A stretch of 64,000 nt of DNA, from contig JAKQIY010000020.1 of NCBI GenBank assembly GCA_029561455.1, forward strand, positions 1 to 64,000, in the 5' to 3' direction. The notes below the pieces were generated by a model. That model was given only the letters and a program-made list of their open reading frames with translations, had not been told where the DNA came from and made no database searches. Below, one piece after another: positions 55,042-64,000 of the stretch. The DNA is from a bacterium. GTDB lineage: Bacteria; Zhuqueibacterota; Zhuqueibacteria; Residuimicrobiales; Krinioviventaceae. Within the stretch, counting starts at the first letter, position 1, and each line of letters opens with the position of its first letter. A program made the translations under genes and the position numbers.

Positions 55042-56598
55042 ATGAACAAATTTTTGCAACTAGTTACCCTGTTATGTTTTGTAATGTTTATTACCGTTGC
55101 CTTAGCCGGTGAAACCACAAACCGGATCATCGTGAATGCCGATTTGGGCAAGGAACAGATCAGTAAGCATATTTATGGACACTTTGCCGAACATCTTGGT
55201 AATTGTATTTATGGCGGTTTCTGGGTAGGAGAGGACTCGCCGATACCTAATACCCGTGGTATTCGCAATGATGTGTTAGAAGCAATGCGCGAGATCAAAC
55301 CCCCGGTCATCCGCTGGCCAGGCGGCTGTTTTGCCGATACATACCATTGGAAAGATGGTATCGGCCCCCGCGCCAATCGTCCGTCCATCATCAATACCAA
55401 TTGGGGTGGTGTAACTGAAGATAACAGCTTTGGTACTCACGAATTTCTAGATCTTTGTGAATTGCTGGAATGTGAACCCTATATTTGTGTCAATGTCGGC
55501 AGTGGCACAGTTCAGGAAGCTGCCGAATGGGTGGAATATATCAATTCGGATGCTGTAAGTCCGATGACCGAATTACGTAAAAAGAACGGTCGTGAAAAAC
55601 CTTGGAATGTAAAATACTGGGCGGTAGGTAATGAAAGCTGGGGCTGCGGCGGCAATATGACTCCCGAATATTATGCCGATCAGTTCAAGCGTTACGCCAC
55701 TTATATGAATGCTGGCAGGTTATACAAGGTTGCCAGTGGCGGCACCGACCCGGATTTTGCCTGGACCCGCACTGTTATGCAAAAAACACAAGCGTATCCC
55801 AATTTGATCCAGGGCTACTCCTTTCACTATTATTCTTTTTGTCGTGGTTGGAACGATAAGAGTTCCGCCATTCAGTTTAATGAAAATGACTGGTTCAACA
55901 CCATGAAGGTAACCTGGGTGGTTGATGAACGGTTGCGGCAGCACAGCAGTATCATGGATGAATTTGATCCGAACAATCGCATCGGTTTGATTGCCGACGA
56001 ATGGGGCAACTGGTTTTGGGTTGAACCCGGCACCAATCCCGGCTTTTTATACCAGCAAAACACGGTTCGTGATGCGGTAACTGCGGCTCTCTATCTGAAT
56101 ATATTTAACAATCAATGCCGCCGGGTAAAAATGGCCAATATTGCTCAGACCATTAATGTTTTACAAGCCATGCTGTTGACCAAAGACAACCAGATAGTCA
56201 AAACCCCCACTTTTTACGTGTTCAAAATGTTTAAAGTACACCAGGACGCCACCATGCTGCCTCTAGATATTCAATGTGAGGATTACAAATTCGAAAAAGA
56301 GCAAGTTCCGGCAGTCAGCGCTTCCGCTTCACGCGATGCGCAGGGTAAGGTTCATATCTCCCTGGCAAATATGAATCCCAATAAAAACATTGAATTATCG
56401 ATAGATGTGCGCGGCGCTGCTAAATTTGCCAAATCTGCCGGAGAAATTATTACCGGCCCGGCTATGAATTCCTATAATGATTTCGGCAAACCGGAGCAGG
56501 TTAATATTCAGGCATTCAAGGATTTCAAAATTAAAGATAATTCTCTTGTTATAAATTTACCGTCCAAATCTGTTGTTACCCTGGAATTAAGTAATTAA
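55042..56598 (+). CDS. abfA: GH51 alpha-L-arabinofuranosidase
   Basis: 518 residues, full length. Signal peptide (cleaved near ALAGE), so it acts outside the cytosol, unlike many GH51 enzymes. Acid/base E198 in WAVGNESWGCGG; nucleophile E320 in IADEWGNWF; RWPGGCFADTYHWKDGIGPR is the classic GH51 block. It removes arabinofuranosyl side chains from arabinoxylan or arabinan. It lies 59 bp after the GH43 gene and probably shares its transcript. A terminator follows. Confidence 0.95.
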   Translation: MNKFLQLVTLLCFVMFITVALAGETTNRIIVNADLGKEQISKHIYGHFAEHLGNCIYGGFWVGEDSPIPNTRGIRNDVLEAMREIKPPVIRWPGGCFADTYHWKDGIGPRANRPSIINTNWGGVTEDNSFGTHEFLDLCELLECEPYICVNVGSGTVQEAAEWVEYINSDAVSPMTELRKKNGREKPWNVKYWAVGNESWGCGGNMTPEYYADQFKRYATYMNAGRLYKVASGGTDPDFAWTRTVMQKTQAYPNLIQGYSFHYYSFCRGWNDKSSAIQFNENDWFNTMKVTWVVDERLRQHSSIMDEFDPNNRIGLIADEWGNWFWVEPGTNPGFLYQQNTVRDAVTAALYLNIFNNQCRRVKMANIAQTINVLQAMLLTKDNQIVKTPTFYVFKMFKVHQDATMLPLDIQCEDYKFEKEQVPAVSASASRDAQGKVHISLANMNPNKNIELSIDVRGAAKFAKSAGEIITGPAMNSYNDFGKPEQVNIQAFKDFKIKDNSLVINLPSKSVVTLELSN

Positions 56599-56609
56599 TC
56601 AAATTTACG

Positions 56610-56648
56610 GGGAGTGATTCTGTTACAGGAATTACTCCCTTTTTTTTC
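56610..56648 (+). terminator. intrinsic terminator after GH51 gene
   Basis: GGGAGTGATTC pairs with GAATTACTCCC around TGTTACAG, followed by TTTTTTTT. It ends the GH43-GH51 transcript. Confidence 0.88.
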
Positions 56649-56698
56649 CCCGATTAATTTTTATTGTTATTAAACCAATGTTGTAATAAATTATATCT

Positions 56699-58582
56699 AT
56701 GAATAGATATATATTACAAATTTTAATAACCGTTTTTTCCCTTATTTCATGCGCACTCAATAAAACAACCCGGGATGGCGGACCGGATGCCCTGACCGAA
56801 ATGGCCCGATTGGCTGTGGACCTGGATTCGCTTACATTAGCTCAAAATACACAGATCACACAACAATTATCCGCATTATTCAAGCGTTATATTCATAAAA
56901 ATGACCTGCTGAACCCTGGTTACAGTCTGGAAAGTTTAACTGATCGCCTTGAAAAAACCTGGCCATTAGACAGTATGTTCTTATTTGCTTCGGCATTCCC
57001 CTGGCAGGATAGTATAGGGATTGCTTTCCGGGAATTGCGATTTCGTACCCTGGCTGCCGTTCAGGAAAGAATGGAAAAACTCTATCGCAACGATGAAGAC
57101 TTTACCCGGCTGCAAACCCTTAAGAATGAAATTGATAACGGTGATAAAAAGGCTGTTGACGATTATAATTCGACCCTGGAAAGATTTGAGAAACATGGTG
57201 ATTTTACTTTTAAAGAAAAAGTATCCTGGTTGTTAATTATCACCCAATACCAGGAACAATGCGGACGCCTGAAAACGGCTTGTTTAAATGAATTGATCGA
57301 TCTGTTACCGGAGCTTGAATCTGCATCTGTTCGCAAACAATGCTGGCAGGCAATTGCCGGCATGCTGGCAATAACCGATGTACTCCGCTCGGAATATAGT
57401 TATGCGCCGTTTCAACGCAGCGCCAGGGGTATTTTTATTGAAAAGGGCGTTCTGGTCAATACTCTGGCGTTTCGTAAAAATGCCGAGACCGATCCGGTAA
57501 ATATAAAACTGGCCCAACACATTCTGAATAAAGTACAAGATCAAACCAGCGCAAAACCGGATCGCGAATTTTTAGAGCGGGTTAAAGAATCACAGGCTTC
57601 CCGCGCTTTAATGCGGCAACAAATCCGTGATTATACGGTCGATTCCGATAGTGCAATTTATGAAACAGATACTTTAAAAGCGGCATACTGGTTTAAACGG
57701 GGGTATGAATCTATTGATCCGGATGAGCAAATTGCTTTTTACAGTAAAGCCATTCTTCTGGATGGCAAAATGGCAACGGCTTTAAATAATCGCGGTAATG
57801 TGTTGCAAAGCCTGCATAATGACAGTCTTGCAATAATAGACTATACCACTGCTTTAAGTATTGATCCCACTTATGGGCCGGCCTTTCTTAACCGGGGCAA
57901 TAGTTACCAAAATATAGGTGATTTTACTCGGGCTCTGCGCGATTATGATTCTGCTATCATGTTTTCGCCGGATAATATTAAATGTTATTATTACAGGGCG
58001 CATTGTAACCGTAATTTGGGTGAATATGAAGCGGCAATTTCCGATTATAAACGCGTTTCTGAAGCGAGTTCTGATCCTGAAATAATAGCAATGTCTTTTT
58101 ATTATTGTGGTTATTGTTTTAGCCGTATGCAAAATATTCAGCAAGCACTAGTTGAATATAAAAAAGCGCTGGAATTAAAACCTGCATTATCGATTGTTCA
58201 TCTGCATTGCGGCGATCTGTATCGGCAGGAAAAGGATTTTAGCAATGCCATTTCTGAATATGACCAGGCGCTTAATGCCGATGCCCAAAATATAAATGCA
58301 TTATATAACCGGGGTATTTGTTACAAAAATATTTCAAACTGGGATGCTGCCAAAGAGGATTTTCTTGCCATTACCAGAATTGACCCGAATCAGGCTGATG
58401 CCTGGTATTACCTGGGGTCAGTTTACTGGGAACAACGACAGTGGAACCAGGTAATCAATGCCTGGGAAAAATGTCTTGCCATCAACCCGGAACATTCTTT
58501 AGCCCGTGAATGGCTTCCACAAGCCCGGCAGTATACGCAAAAACGCACCCGTAAAATCACTATTCAAAAAACCATAGAGTAG
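56699..58582 (+). CDS. TPR-repeat lipoprotein
   Basis: 627 residues. Signal ending SLISC (lipid Cys18). The N-terminal half (30-320) is helical and unassigned. Residues about 335-610 hold seven or eight tetratricopeptide repeats (ALNNRGNVLQSLHNDSLAII, AFLNRGNSYQNIGDFTRALR, ALYNRGICYKNISNWDAAKE, AWYYLGSVYWEQRQWNQVIN). A scaffold or assembly function in the periplasm is likely. The tail is very basic (QKRTRKITIQK). It has its own promoter region after the GH51 terminator. Confidence 0.85.
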   Translation: MNRYILQILITVFSLISCALNKTTRDGGPDALTEMARLAVDLDSLTLAQNTQITQQLSALFKRYIHKNDLLNPGYSLESLTDRLEKTWPLDSMFLFASAFPWQDSIGIAFRELRFRTLAAVQERMEKLYRNDEDFTRLQTLKNEIDNGDKKAVDDYNSTLERFEKHGDFTFKEKVSWLLIITQYQEQCGRLKTACLNELIDLLPELESASVRKQCWQAIAGMLAITDVLRSEYSYAPFQRSARGIFIEKGVLVNTLAFRKNAETDPVNIKLAQHILNKVQDQTSAKPDREFLERVKESQASRALMRQQIRDYTVDSDSAIYETDTLKAAYWFKRGYESIDPDEQIAFYSKAILLDGKMATALNNRGNVLQSLHNDSLAIIDYTTALSIDPTYGPAFLNRGNSYQNIGDFTRALRDYDSAIMFSPDNIKCYYYRAHCNRNLGEYEAAISDYKRVSEASSDPEIIAMSFYYCGYCFSRMQNIQQALVEYKKALELKPALSIVHLHCGDLYRQEKDFSNAISEYDQALNADAQNINALYNRGICYKNISNWDAAKEDFLAITRIDPNQADAWYYLGSVYWEQRQWNQVINAWEKCLAINPEHSLAREWLPQARQYTQKRTRKITIQKTIE

Positions 58583-58592
58583 ACAAGTTTTA

Positions 58593-59819
58593 TTACCAAA
58601 GGGGCGTTTCCGGTTTTATTTCATAAACGGAATCGATTTCAGTTTTATAAGCTGTACGGTTATAACCGCTGGCTTTAAAGAATATTTCAAAATATTCCGG
58701 TACGTGGTGATATTTTTTTATAAACAATTCTTCCAGTTCTGCCAGGCTTTTGGGGTCGGTAAAATATTTAATTATACCGATTGTTCCGGTATCATGAAAA
58801 CTGGTAAAAATGAAGATTATAGTTTTGTCCGGCCCGGGTATTTTTCTGACGATGCCATAATCCGTATGGTAGTCATTGGGGTTGCTTCTATCTATATATT
58901 CTTTAAAATCATTACTGTTTTTATCTTTGATAATTAATTTATTGGGATAAACAGTATATGAAAAATTTGAATTACTGAACATTTTCCCAAAGGCGCCGAG
59001 AGTGTGAAATGAGCCGACAAAGATAGAATTGTAATTTTTTATATCTGTGGCTGTAACCGAGGATGTATATTTGGGTATATAATCAATATCCAGTTTATTA
59101 AAAACATATAAAAGATCAATAAACGGCCAAATGCTGTTTTTGGGAAAGAGCGGGTATGGCAGTTCCCAACTGTCAATAAGTTCCGGATGATCTTTGCGAT
59201 AATTATTGAAATCCTCCAATGAATTGATATCGTCCCTGCGCAAAAGTGTACGGTCGGTCGGAGACATGGCATGCTGTACAAAGAAGAAATGATCGCCAAG
59301 CACGACCATCTTTTCTTTGGGCGAAGTAAAAAAGTCTGACCAGATAGCCTGTTTGACAAGTGATAGTGATTGTTCTCTGTTTGTATTACTTTTCTTCAGC
59401 AACTGGAGCAAAATACCGTTGCTAAGCAAAAGAAGAACCAGTAGAGTGGTAATAATTATTTTGTATTGTTTTATTGTACTGCTGTCACCTTGTGAATTAG
59501 CTTGTGAGAAACTAATCTCATAATGGCCGCGGGGGATATGAATTCGTAGTTTTTCCGCTTTCCCTTCTTTGTTGTAATAACTTTCCAGCTTTTTGCGCAA
59601 GTTGTAAATATGCACCCGGACAATTGTGTCCTGCGTGGAATTATAATCTGTCCCTTTATTAAAGAATTCCAGGGCGATCGTATATTCTTTCAGAGATCGA
59701 TTCTCTATCGAAGCATTGACCAGGTAAATCAAGAGTTTCTGGTATACCTGTGAATTGGCAAATTCCTCGCTTTTAATGATTCGATCTAAAATTTCTTTTT
59801 TTGTATTGTTATTTATCAT
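58593..59819 (-). CDS. membrane-bound winged-helix regulator
   Basis: 408 residues. Residues 10-105 form the winged-helix domain common in FCB/Acidobacteria one-component regulators: EFANSQVYQKLLIYLVNASI, KEYTIALEFFNKGTDYNSTQ, DTIVRVHIYNLRKKLESYY and IHIPRGHYEISF. A single membrane span (119-140) follows, then a 260-residue extracytoplasmic part with several DxxxY/W blocks (FHTLGAFGKMF, FTSFHDTGTIGIIKYFT) of no recognised family. It probably senses a signal outside and controls genes at the DNA from the membrane (CadC-like). It diverges from the TonB receptor gene, and candidate operator pairs lie between them. Confidence 0.82.
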   Translation of the reverse strand: MINNNTKKEILDRIIKSEEFANSQVYQKLLIYLVNASIENRSLKEYTIALEFFNKGTDYNSTQDTIVRVHIYNLRKKLESYYNKEGKAEKLRIHIPRGHYEISFSQANSQGDSSTIKQYKIIITTLLVLLLLSNGILLQLLKKSNTNREQSLSLVKQAIWSDFFTSPKEKMVVLGDHFFFVQHAMSPTDRTLLRRDDINSLEDFNNYRKDHPELIDSWELPYPLFPKNSIWPFIDLLYVFNKLDIDYIPKYTSSVTATDIKNYNSIFVGSFHTLGAFGKMFSNSNFSYTVYPNKLIIKDKNSNDFKEYIDRSNPNDYHTDYGIVRKIPGPDKTIIFIFTSFHDTGTIGIIKYFTDPKSLAELEELFIKKYHHVPEYFEIFFKASGYNRTAYKTEIDSVYEIKPETPLW

Positions 59820-60375
59820 ATTTTTTCATATACTAGATTTAGGACCATTCCATTGCCTGAGTAAATATGAACCGGGAAACCTCTACACGATTCTTTTATT
59901 ATTGTTCGTACTTGTTAAAAAACGAGTTGAATTTTAACATGTTAAATTTATTTAGAAAAAAATATCTTAAAAATAATTACTGTTTTCTGTGAGATATATT
60001 ATATAACATTTTAGCAATTAAACAAGTTTTTTCTGAAAAATTTTAGAGTTCCAGTTTAACATGTGAAAAACGGTTAAATTCACTATTATTCACTTTATTA
60101 TATCCTCAATAATTAGTATTATATTTTTATTTAATAATAAATTAGTATAAAGCTGTTATCTTTTAATTGATATACCGGTCGTTCAATACTAATTAATTAT
60201 AGCGATCTGACCCAAACTTAATCCTGTCGACAAGCACAAAGAAAATTTTACGTTAATTTATCTTACGGCAATTCCCTGAACCACTGTTGTTTTTTATTTT
60301 ATATCAACACATATACTATACAATAGATAAGCAAATAAAAAACCTAATCATAAAACCAACAATCGAGGAAAACCT
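59820..60375. other. divergent regulatory region
   Basis: 556 AT-rich bases between the membrane-bound regulator (minus) and the TonB receptor (plus). Two near-identical palindromes at 59934 and 60055 are listed separately. AATCGAGGAAAACCT before ATG 60376 contains the ribosome-binding site GAGGA. No small gene is seen. Confidence 0.5.
59934..60068. promoter_or_regulatory. paired palindromic operator candidates
   Basis: TTTAACATGTTAAA (59934-59947) is a perfect 14-bp palindrome. TTTAACATGTGAAA (60055-60068) matches it at 13 of 14 positions, exactly 121 bp away. The pair lies between divergent regulator and TonB receptor genes and is a good candidate binding site for the winged-helix protein or another repressor. 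Confidence 0.5.
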
Positions 60376-63300
60376 ATGACACACAAAAGATTTTCTGTCA
60401 TATCTTTTGCTATGTTTATGGTAATGTTTCTGGTCTGTTCTCTATGGGCCGGCACCACAGGTAAAATTGCCGGTACCATCACAGATGCAGAGAATGGCGA
60501 TCCATTACCGGGAGCAAATATTGTCGTTCGGGGCACTAACCTGGGAAGCGCTGCCGATATAAACGGTAATTTTACTGTATTACATGTCCCGCCAGGTACT
60601 TATACAGTTGATGTTACTGTAATCGGTTATTCCAAAATGACTGTTAATGATGTTCGCGTATTGATAGATCAAACCTTCCGGTTGAATGTAGATATGAAAA
60701 TGGAAGTGCTTGAAGGCGAAGCCGTTACTATTGTAGCGGAGAGAAACGCCCTGCGCGAAGATGTTTCGACCAGTGTGGTTGCGGTTTCTGCGGATGAAGT
60801 GCAGGAACTGCCGGTAGCCAGTGTTCAGAGTGTCGTTGGGTTACAGGCTGGTGTGCAGGGTTACCTTGAAATTCGCGGCGGCGGCGCTGATGAAGCATTG
60901 TTTTTAATGGACGGTGTTACCTTGCGCGATCCGCGCAACAACCAGCCGGTTTCCGGTTTGGCTCTTAGTGCCATCAAGGAAATCTCTATTGAACGCGGTG
61001 GTTTTAATGCAGAATATGGACAAGTGCGTTCCGGTATTATCAATGTAGTTACCCGTGAAGGCAGTAAAGCTTCTTATGCCGGCAATATTGAATTCAAATA
61101 CAGCCCTCCCGGCAAAAAACATTTTGGCATTTCCCCATTTGACCGTAACTCGATGTGGATGCGCCCATATCTGGATAATGATGTTTGCTGGACCGGTACT
61201 AAAAACGGCGCCTGGGATGTTTATACCCAGGCACAGTACCCGTTTTTCCGGGGTTGGAATGCCGTATCCCAGGAACTGATGACGGATAACAATCCCAATA
61301 ACGATCTTTCCCCAATGGCGGCCCAGCAGGTATACTTGTGGGAAGCGCGCAAACAGCCTGCTTATGACCAGCCGGATTATAATGTGGACGCCGGATTTGG
61401 CGGCCCGGTTCCGGTGATTGGTAAATATCTGGGTGATTTGCGCTTTTTCACTTCTTACCGTCGTTACCGGGAAATGCTGGTTGTCCCCCTCACCCGGGAA
61501 GACTATGTTGATAATGATTGGACCATGAAAGTCACCTCGGATATAACACCCTCTATGAAACTGATGGTTTCCGGTATGGTTGGCAAGATGTATACCATGC
61601 AACAAAATTGGTCAAGTTATTATATACGCGATGGGAATACTATTGCAAGTGTAATAGGCGGCACTGACGGTATTTTATTTGGCACCGGCTTTTTCAGCCT
61701 GGCCGATATTGGCCATAAAAACGTTTCCGCCAAATTGACCCATACACTTTCTCCCAAAATGTTTTACGAACTCTCTCTGGAACATTTCCGGCGCGATTAT
61801 TACTCTCGTCCCCCGGAAGCACGGGATACTGCTACTTTATATGAAGTGGTGCCGGATTATTGGGTTGATGAGGCGCCATTCGGATATTTATACGACAGTA
61901 AAAACGGTATTGCCGGTATGCTTTTGGGCGGTACCAGTTGCAAGCGGCGTGATAATACCGTTGTTTCCGCAACTACCTTCAAGGCGGATGTGACTAACCA
62001 GGTAAACTATTATAATCTGGTCAAAGCCGGGGCAGAGTTTGTTTATAATGACCTCGATTTTGATTATGGCGAAATGGCAAACTTTGAAAAAAATAATTAT
62101 CTCCAGCGGGTACAAATGCGGGTCTTTCCGATCCGAGCGGCCATGTATGTGCAGGACAAGCTGGAAACCAAGGGTTTTATCATGAACCTGGGATTGCGTC
62201 TGGATTACAGCAACTCTAATACGGAATGGTGGGATGTCGATCCTTATAATCAAAAATTCTTCTCTTCGAAATATAATGAGAATCTTGATTTTACAATGGC
62301 TAAATCAACGCCGCAATGGCAACTGAGCCCGCGGCTCGGCATTTCGCATCCGATCACTGAAAATTCCAAATTGTTCTTCAATTATGGTCATTTTAAGCAA
62401 ATGCCCTCTTATGAAAATTTATTCCGCATTGGCCGCGCCTCGGACCGGAGTATGTCGCTTTTCGGCGATCCGAACCTCACCCTGGCGAAAACTGTCTCTT
62501 ATGAATTGGGTTACGACCATATTCTGTTCAATGATTTTACATTGCAGATGGCGGCTTTTTACCATGATATTTTCGATCAGCAAAATACTACCCAGTATAC
62601 CTCGGTAAGCGGAATTGTGTATAATAAAACCACCAGTAACAGTTATGAAGATATCCGCGGTTTTGAATTAACACTCCGTAAAAACCGTGGTTTGTGGTGG
62701 AGCTTTTTTGCTAACTATACTTACCAGGTCACCACGTCCGGTCATTTTGACCGCGGCAGAGTGTATGAAGATTATACACAGCAAAAGTTATATGACGAAG
62801 CGACGATCAATCTTTACCAGGAGAGACCGATCCCCAGCCCCTATGCCCGGTTAAACCTCACCCTGTATACCCCGGATAAATTCGGCCCGGTCGTTGGCGG
62901 TATATATCCCATCGGTGGATATACAGCTAATATATTGTTAAACTGGCAGGCCGGTCCCTGGACTACCCATCCGGCGACTAATCAGTCTTTAAAGGTTAGC
63001 AATAATGTGAAAACTGTCGACTTTTTCGATTCAGTTTTACGTTTCGGTAAAACGATTGATTTCGGCAAATTCAGCGTACAGGGATTTGTGGATATAGAAA
63101 ACCTCTTTAATTACCGCAGAATGTCGTTAAGCAATTTTGGCGCGTATGGCGATGACTATAATGATTATGTTAAAAGTCTGCATCTCCCTGAAAGCGATAC
63201 TTATGAAAGTATTCCCGGCGACGATAAAATCGGCACCTACCGGGAGGACAATATCAAATATCAACCCATATTCCTTTGGGGTCAGATCGATTATCAGAAT

Positions 63301-63513
63301 GACAAAGGCGATGCGGGCGTAATTTATTATGAAAAAAGCACCAGTAAATACGTGGAATATGTGAATGACCAGTGGGTCGATGTCGGCAAGACAAGATTGA
63401 AAAAGATATTGGACGATAAAGCTTATATCGATATGCCGAATATGACTTCCTTTACGTTTTTTAATCCCCGTCAAATATTCTTTGGCATTCGTCTGACATT
63501 CGATTTGAAATAG
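60376..63513 (+). CDS. TonB-dependent outer-membrane receptor
   Basis: 1045 residues. Signal peptide (cleaved near SLWAG), then a carboxypeptidase-regulatory-like domain (26-110; GTTGKIAGTITDAENGDPLP), a plug domain (115-240; LPVASVQSVVGLQAGVQGYL, IRGGGADEALFLMDGVTL, SIERGGFNAEYGQVRSGIIN) and a 22-strand barrel (250-1045) ending in an aromatic-rich strand (FGIRLTFDLK). It imports bulky ligands with energy from TonB. No SusD-like gene is seen immediately after it; instead a secreted protein of unknown type begins 23 bp later. Confidence 0.95.
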   Translation: MTHKRFSVISFAMFMVMFLVCSLWAGTTGKIAGTITDAENGDPLPGANIVVRGTNLGSAADINGNFTVLHVPPGTYTVDVTVIGYSKMTVNDVRVLIDQTFRLNVDMKMEVLEGEAVTIVAERNALREDVSTSVVAVSADEVQELPVASVQSVVGLQAGVQGYLEIRGGGADEALFLMDGVTLRDPRNNQPVSGLALSAIKEISIERGGFNAEYGQVRSGIINVVTREGSKASYAGNIEFKYSPPGKKHFGISPFDRNSMWMRPYLDNDVCWTGTKNGAWDVYTQAQYPFFRGWNAVSQELMTDNNPNNDLSPMAAQQVYLWEARKQPAYDQPDYNVDAGFGGPVPVIGKYLGDLRFFTSYRRYREMLVVPLTREDYVDNDWTMKVTSDITPSMKLMVSGMVGKMYTMQQNWSSYYIRDGNTIASVIGGTDGILFGTGFFSLADIGHKNVSAKLTHTLSPKMFYELSLEHFRRDYYSRPPEARDTATLYEVVPDYWVDEAPFGYLYDSKNGIAGMLLGGTSCKRRDNTVVSATTFKADVTNQVNYYNLVKAGAEFVYNDLDFDYGEMANFEKNNYLQRVQMRVFPIRAAMYVQDKLETKGFIMNLGLRLDYSNSNTEWWDVDPYNQKFFSSKYNENLDFTMAKSTPQWQLSPRLGISHPITENSKLFFNYGHFKQMPSYENLFRIGRASDRSMSLFGDPNLTLAKTVSYELGYDHILFNDFTLQMAAFYHDIFDQQNTTQYTSVSGIVYNKTTSNSYEDIRGFELTLRKNRGLWWSFFANYTYQVTTSGHFDRGRVYEDYTQQKLYDEATINLYQERPIPSPYARLNLTLYTPDKFGPVVGGIYPIGGYTANILLNWQAGPWTTHPATNQSLKVSNNVKTVDFFDSVLRFGKTIDFGKFSVQGFVDIENLFNYRRMSLSNFGAYGDDYNDYVKSLHLPESDTYESIPGDDKIGTYREDNIKYQPIFLWGQIDYQNDKGDAGVIYYEKSTSKYVEYVNDQWVDVGKTRLKKILDDKAYIDMPNMTSFTFFNPRQIFFGIRLTFDLK

Positions 63514-63536
63514 TGCAAAAGGAGTGAGGATAACCT

Positions 63537-64000
63537 ATGAAATATTCAAACATTAAAATAAAAGTATCGTGGCTGCACCTCCTGGCAGTTATTACGATTG
63601 TTGGACTGGCGCAATCTTTATATGCCCAGAAATCCGGCGAAATGAAATGGCTGCGGGTTAATTCACTGCATACCTTTTTTTCGGAGCAGGGTTCCGAAAC
63701 CGAAGGCGGCTATGACGATTTAAGTATCTATTTTTCCTGGCCAGCTGAGTATGGGTTGCGGCAAACAACCATGCGCTCACGCGGTGTTATGATCGGCTGC
63801 GAAAAATTTTACGATTCCAAAATGAAGCGGGAATATTCGCCGATGGTGGTTAACATCGGACCTAAACCCACTACATTTCAACAATTTGTTGTCTTTAATC
63901 CATTGCCTGGCGATTTTCAGTTAATTGGTAAAACTCGTCATCCGAGCGTTGTAGTCGATGATGAAGTAGCTACTGTTAATGATTTGTATGATGTGTTGGA
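63537..64000 (+). CDS. secreted protein, N-terminal part (cut by window edge)
   Basis: The frame starts at ATG 63537 behind an AAAAGGAGTGAGG site and stays open to the right edge (154 codons). A long signal peptide (cleaved near AQSLYA) is followed by KSGEMKWLRVNSLHTFFSEQ, GSETEGGYDDLSIYFSWPAE, MIGCEKFYDSKM and FQQFVVFNPLP. No domain is recognised from this part. In this superphylum such genes after TonB receptors often encode large surface proteins; the ending is outside the window. Confidence 0.75.
   Translation, partial: MKYSNIKIKVSWLHLLAVITIVGLAQSLYAQKSGEMKWLRVNSLHTFFSEQGSETEGGYDDLSIYFSWPAEYGLRQTTMRSRGVMIGCEKFYDSKMKREYSPMVVNIGPKPTTFQQFVVFNPLPGDFQLIGKTRHPSVVVDDEVATVNDLYDVL

Overview
The window looks like a chromosomal segment from a bacterium of the FCB superphylum (Bacteroidota/Ignavibacteria/Calditrichota/KSB1-like; I cannot place it more closely). 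The grounds are two secreted proteins with the 'NYPNPFNP' C-terminal sorting domain of the type IX secretion type (24.5-29.7 kb and 53.0-55.0 kb), large TonB-dependent receptors with a carboxypeptidase-regulatory-like N-terminal domain (cut at the left edge, complete at 60.4-63.5 kb), many lipoproteins, and a LytS/LytTR pair. Almost everything left of 33.4 kb is on the minus strand and almost everything from 33.8 to 58.6 kb is on the plus strand.

Left part (0-33.3 kb). Ordinary genes of moderate GC (DUF6807 lipoprotein, macrodomain protein, tRNA-Arg, DUF4932 metallopeptidase-like lipoprotein, aldo/keto reductase, GAPDH, three alpha/beta or serine hydrolases, isochorismatase-fold hydrolase, giant subtilase, phytoene-desaturase-like oxidoreductase, LytTR two-component system) are interrupted by AT-rich accessory blocks. 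Block 1 (about 2.9-9.6 kb) holds a DUF3800 protein, a C-terminal fragment of a type IIG-like methylase, a GHKL-ATPase/PD-(D/E)xK nuclease fusion, small membrane proteins, a transposase-like HTH scrap, a truncated DinD, duplicated Bro-N scraps and a Bro-N/Fic fusion. Block 2 (about 15.7-20.5 kb) holds a DUF262-HEPN two-gene cassette, a TIR-LRR protein and an RQC-minor-1-type protein. Together they read as a defence/conflict island, partly decayed. Dispersed and tandem repeats (7.6, 19.6, 21.6 and 21.7-22.1 kb) lie in or near these blocks.

Right part (33.8-64 kb). A duplicated-domain secreted protein is followed by a GH26 glycosidase whose extra C-terminal module resembles the next small secreted protein, and then by a MacA-MacB(ATPase)-MacB(permease)-TolC export operon. 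After this come an MBOAT/SGNH acyl-transfer pair, several small cytosolic proteins, a run of five tandem paralogous cysteine-containing lipoproteins ending in a CAP-domain protein, a hemicellulose set (GH43 with CBM32-like domain, GH51 arabinofuranosidase), a TPR lipoprotein, a membrane-anchored winged-helix regulator and a TonB receptor with a partial secreted partner. GH26, GH43, GH51 and the TonB receptors suggest a life on plant-type polysaccharides.

The best candidates for something undescribed are the GHKL-nuclease fusion with its DUF3800 neighbour, the DUF262-HEPN pair, the TIR-LRR protein, and the five-member lipoprotein array in one operon with a CAP protein. All functional statements come from motif reading only; no database search was possible.
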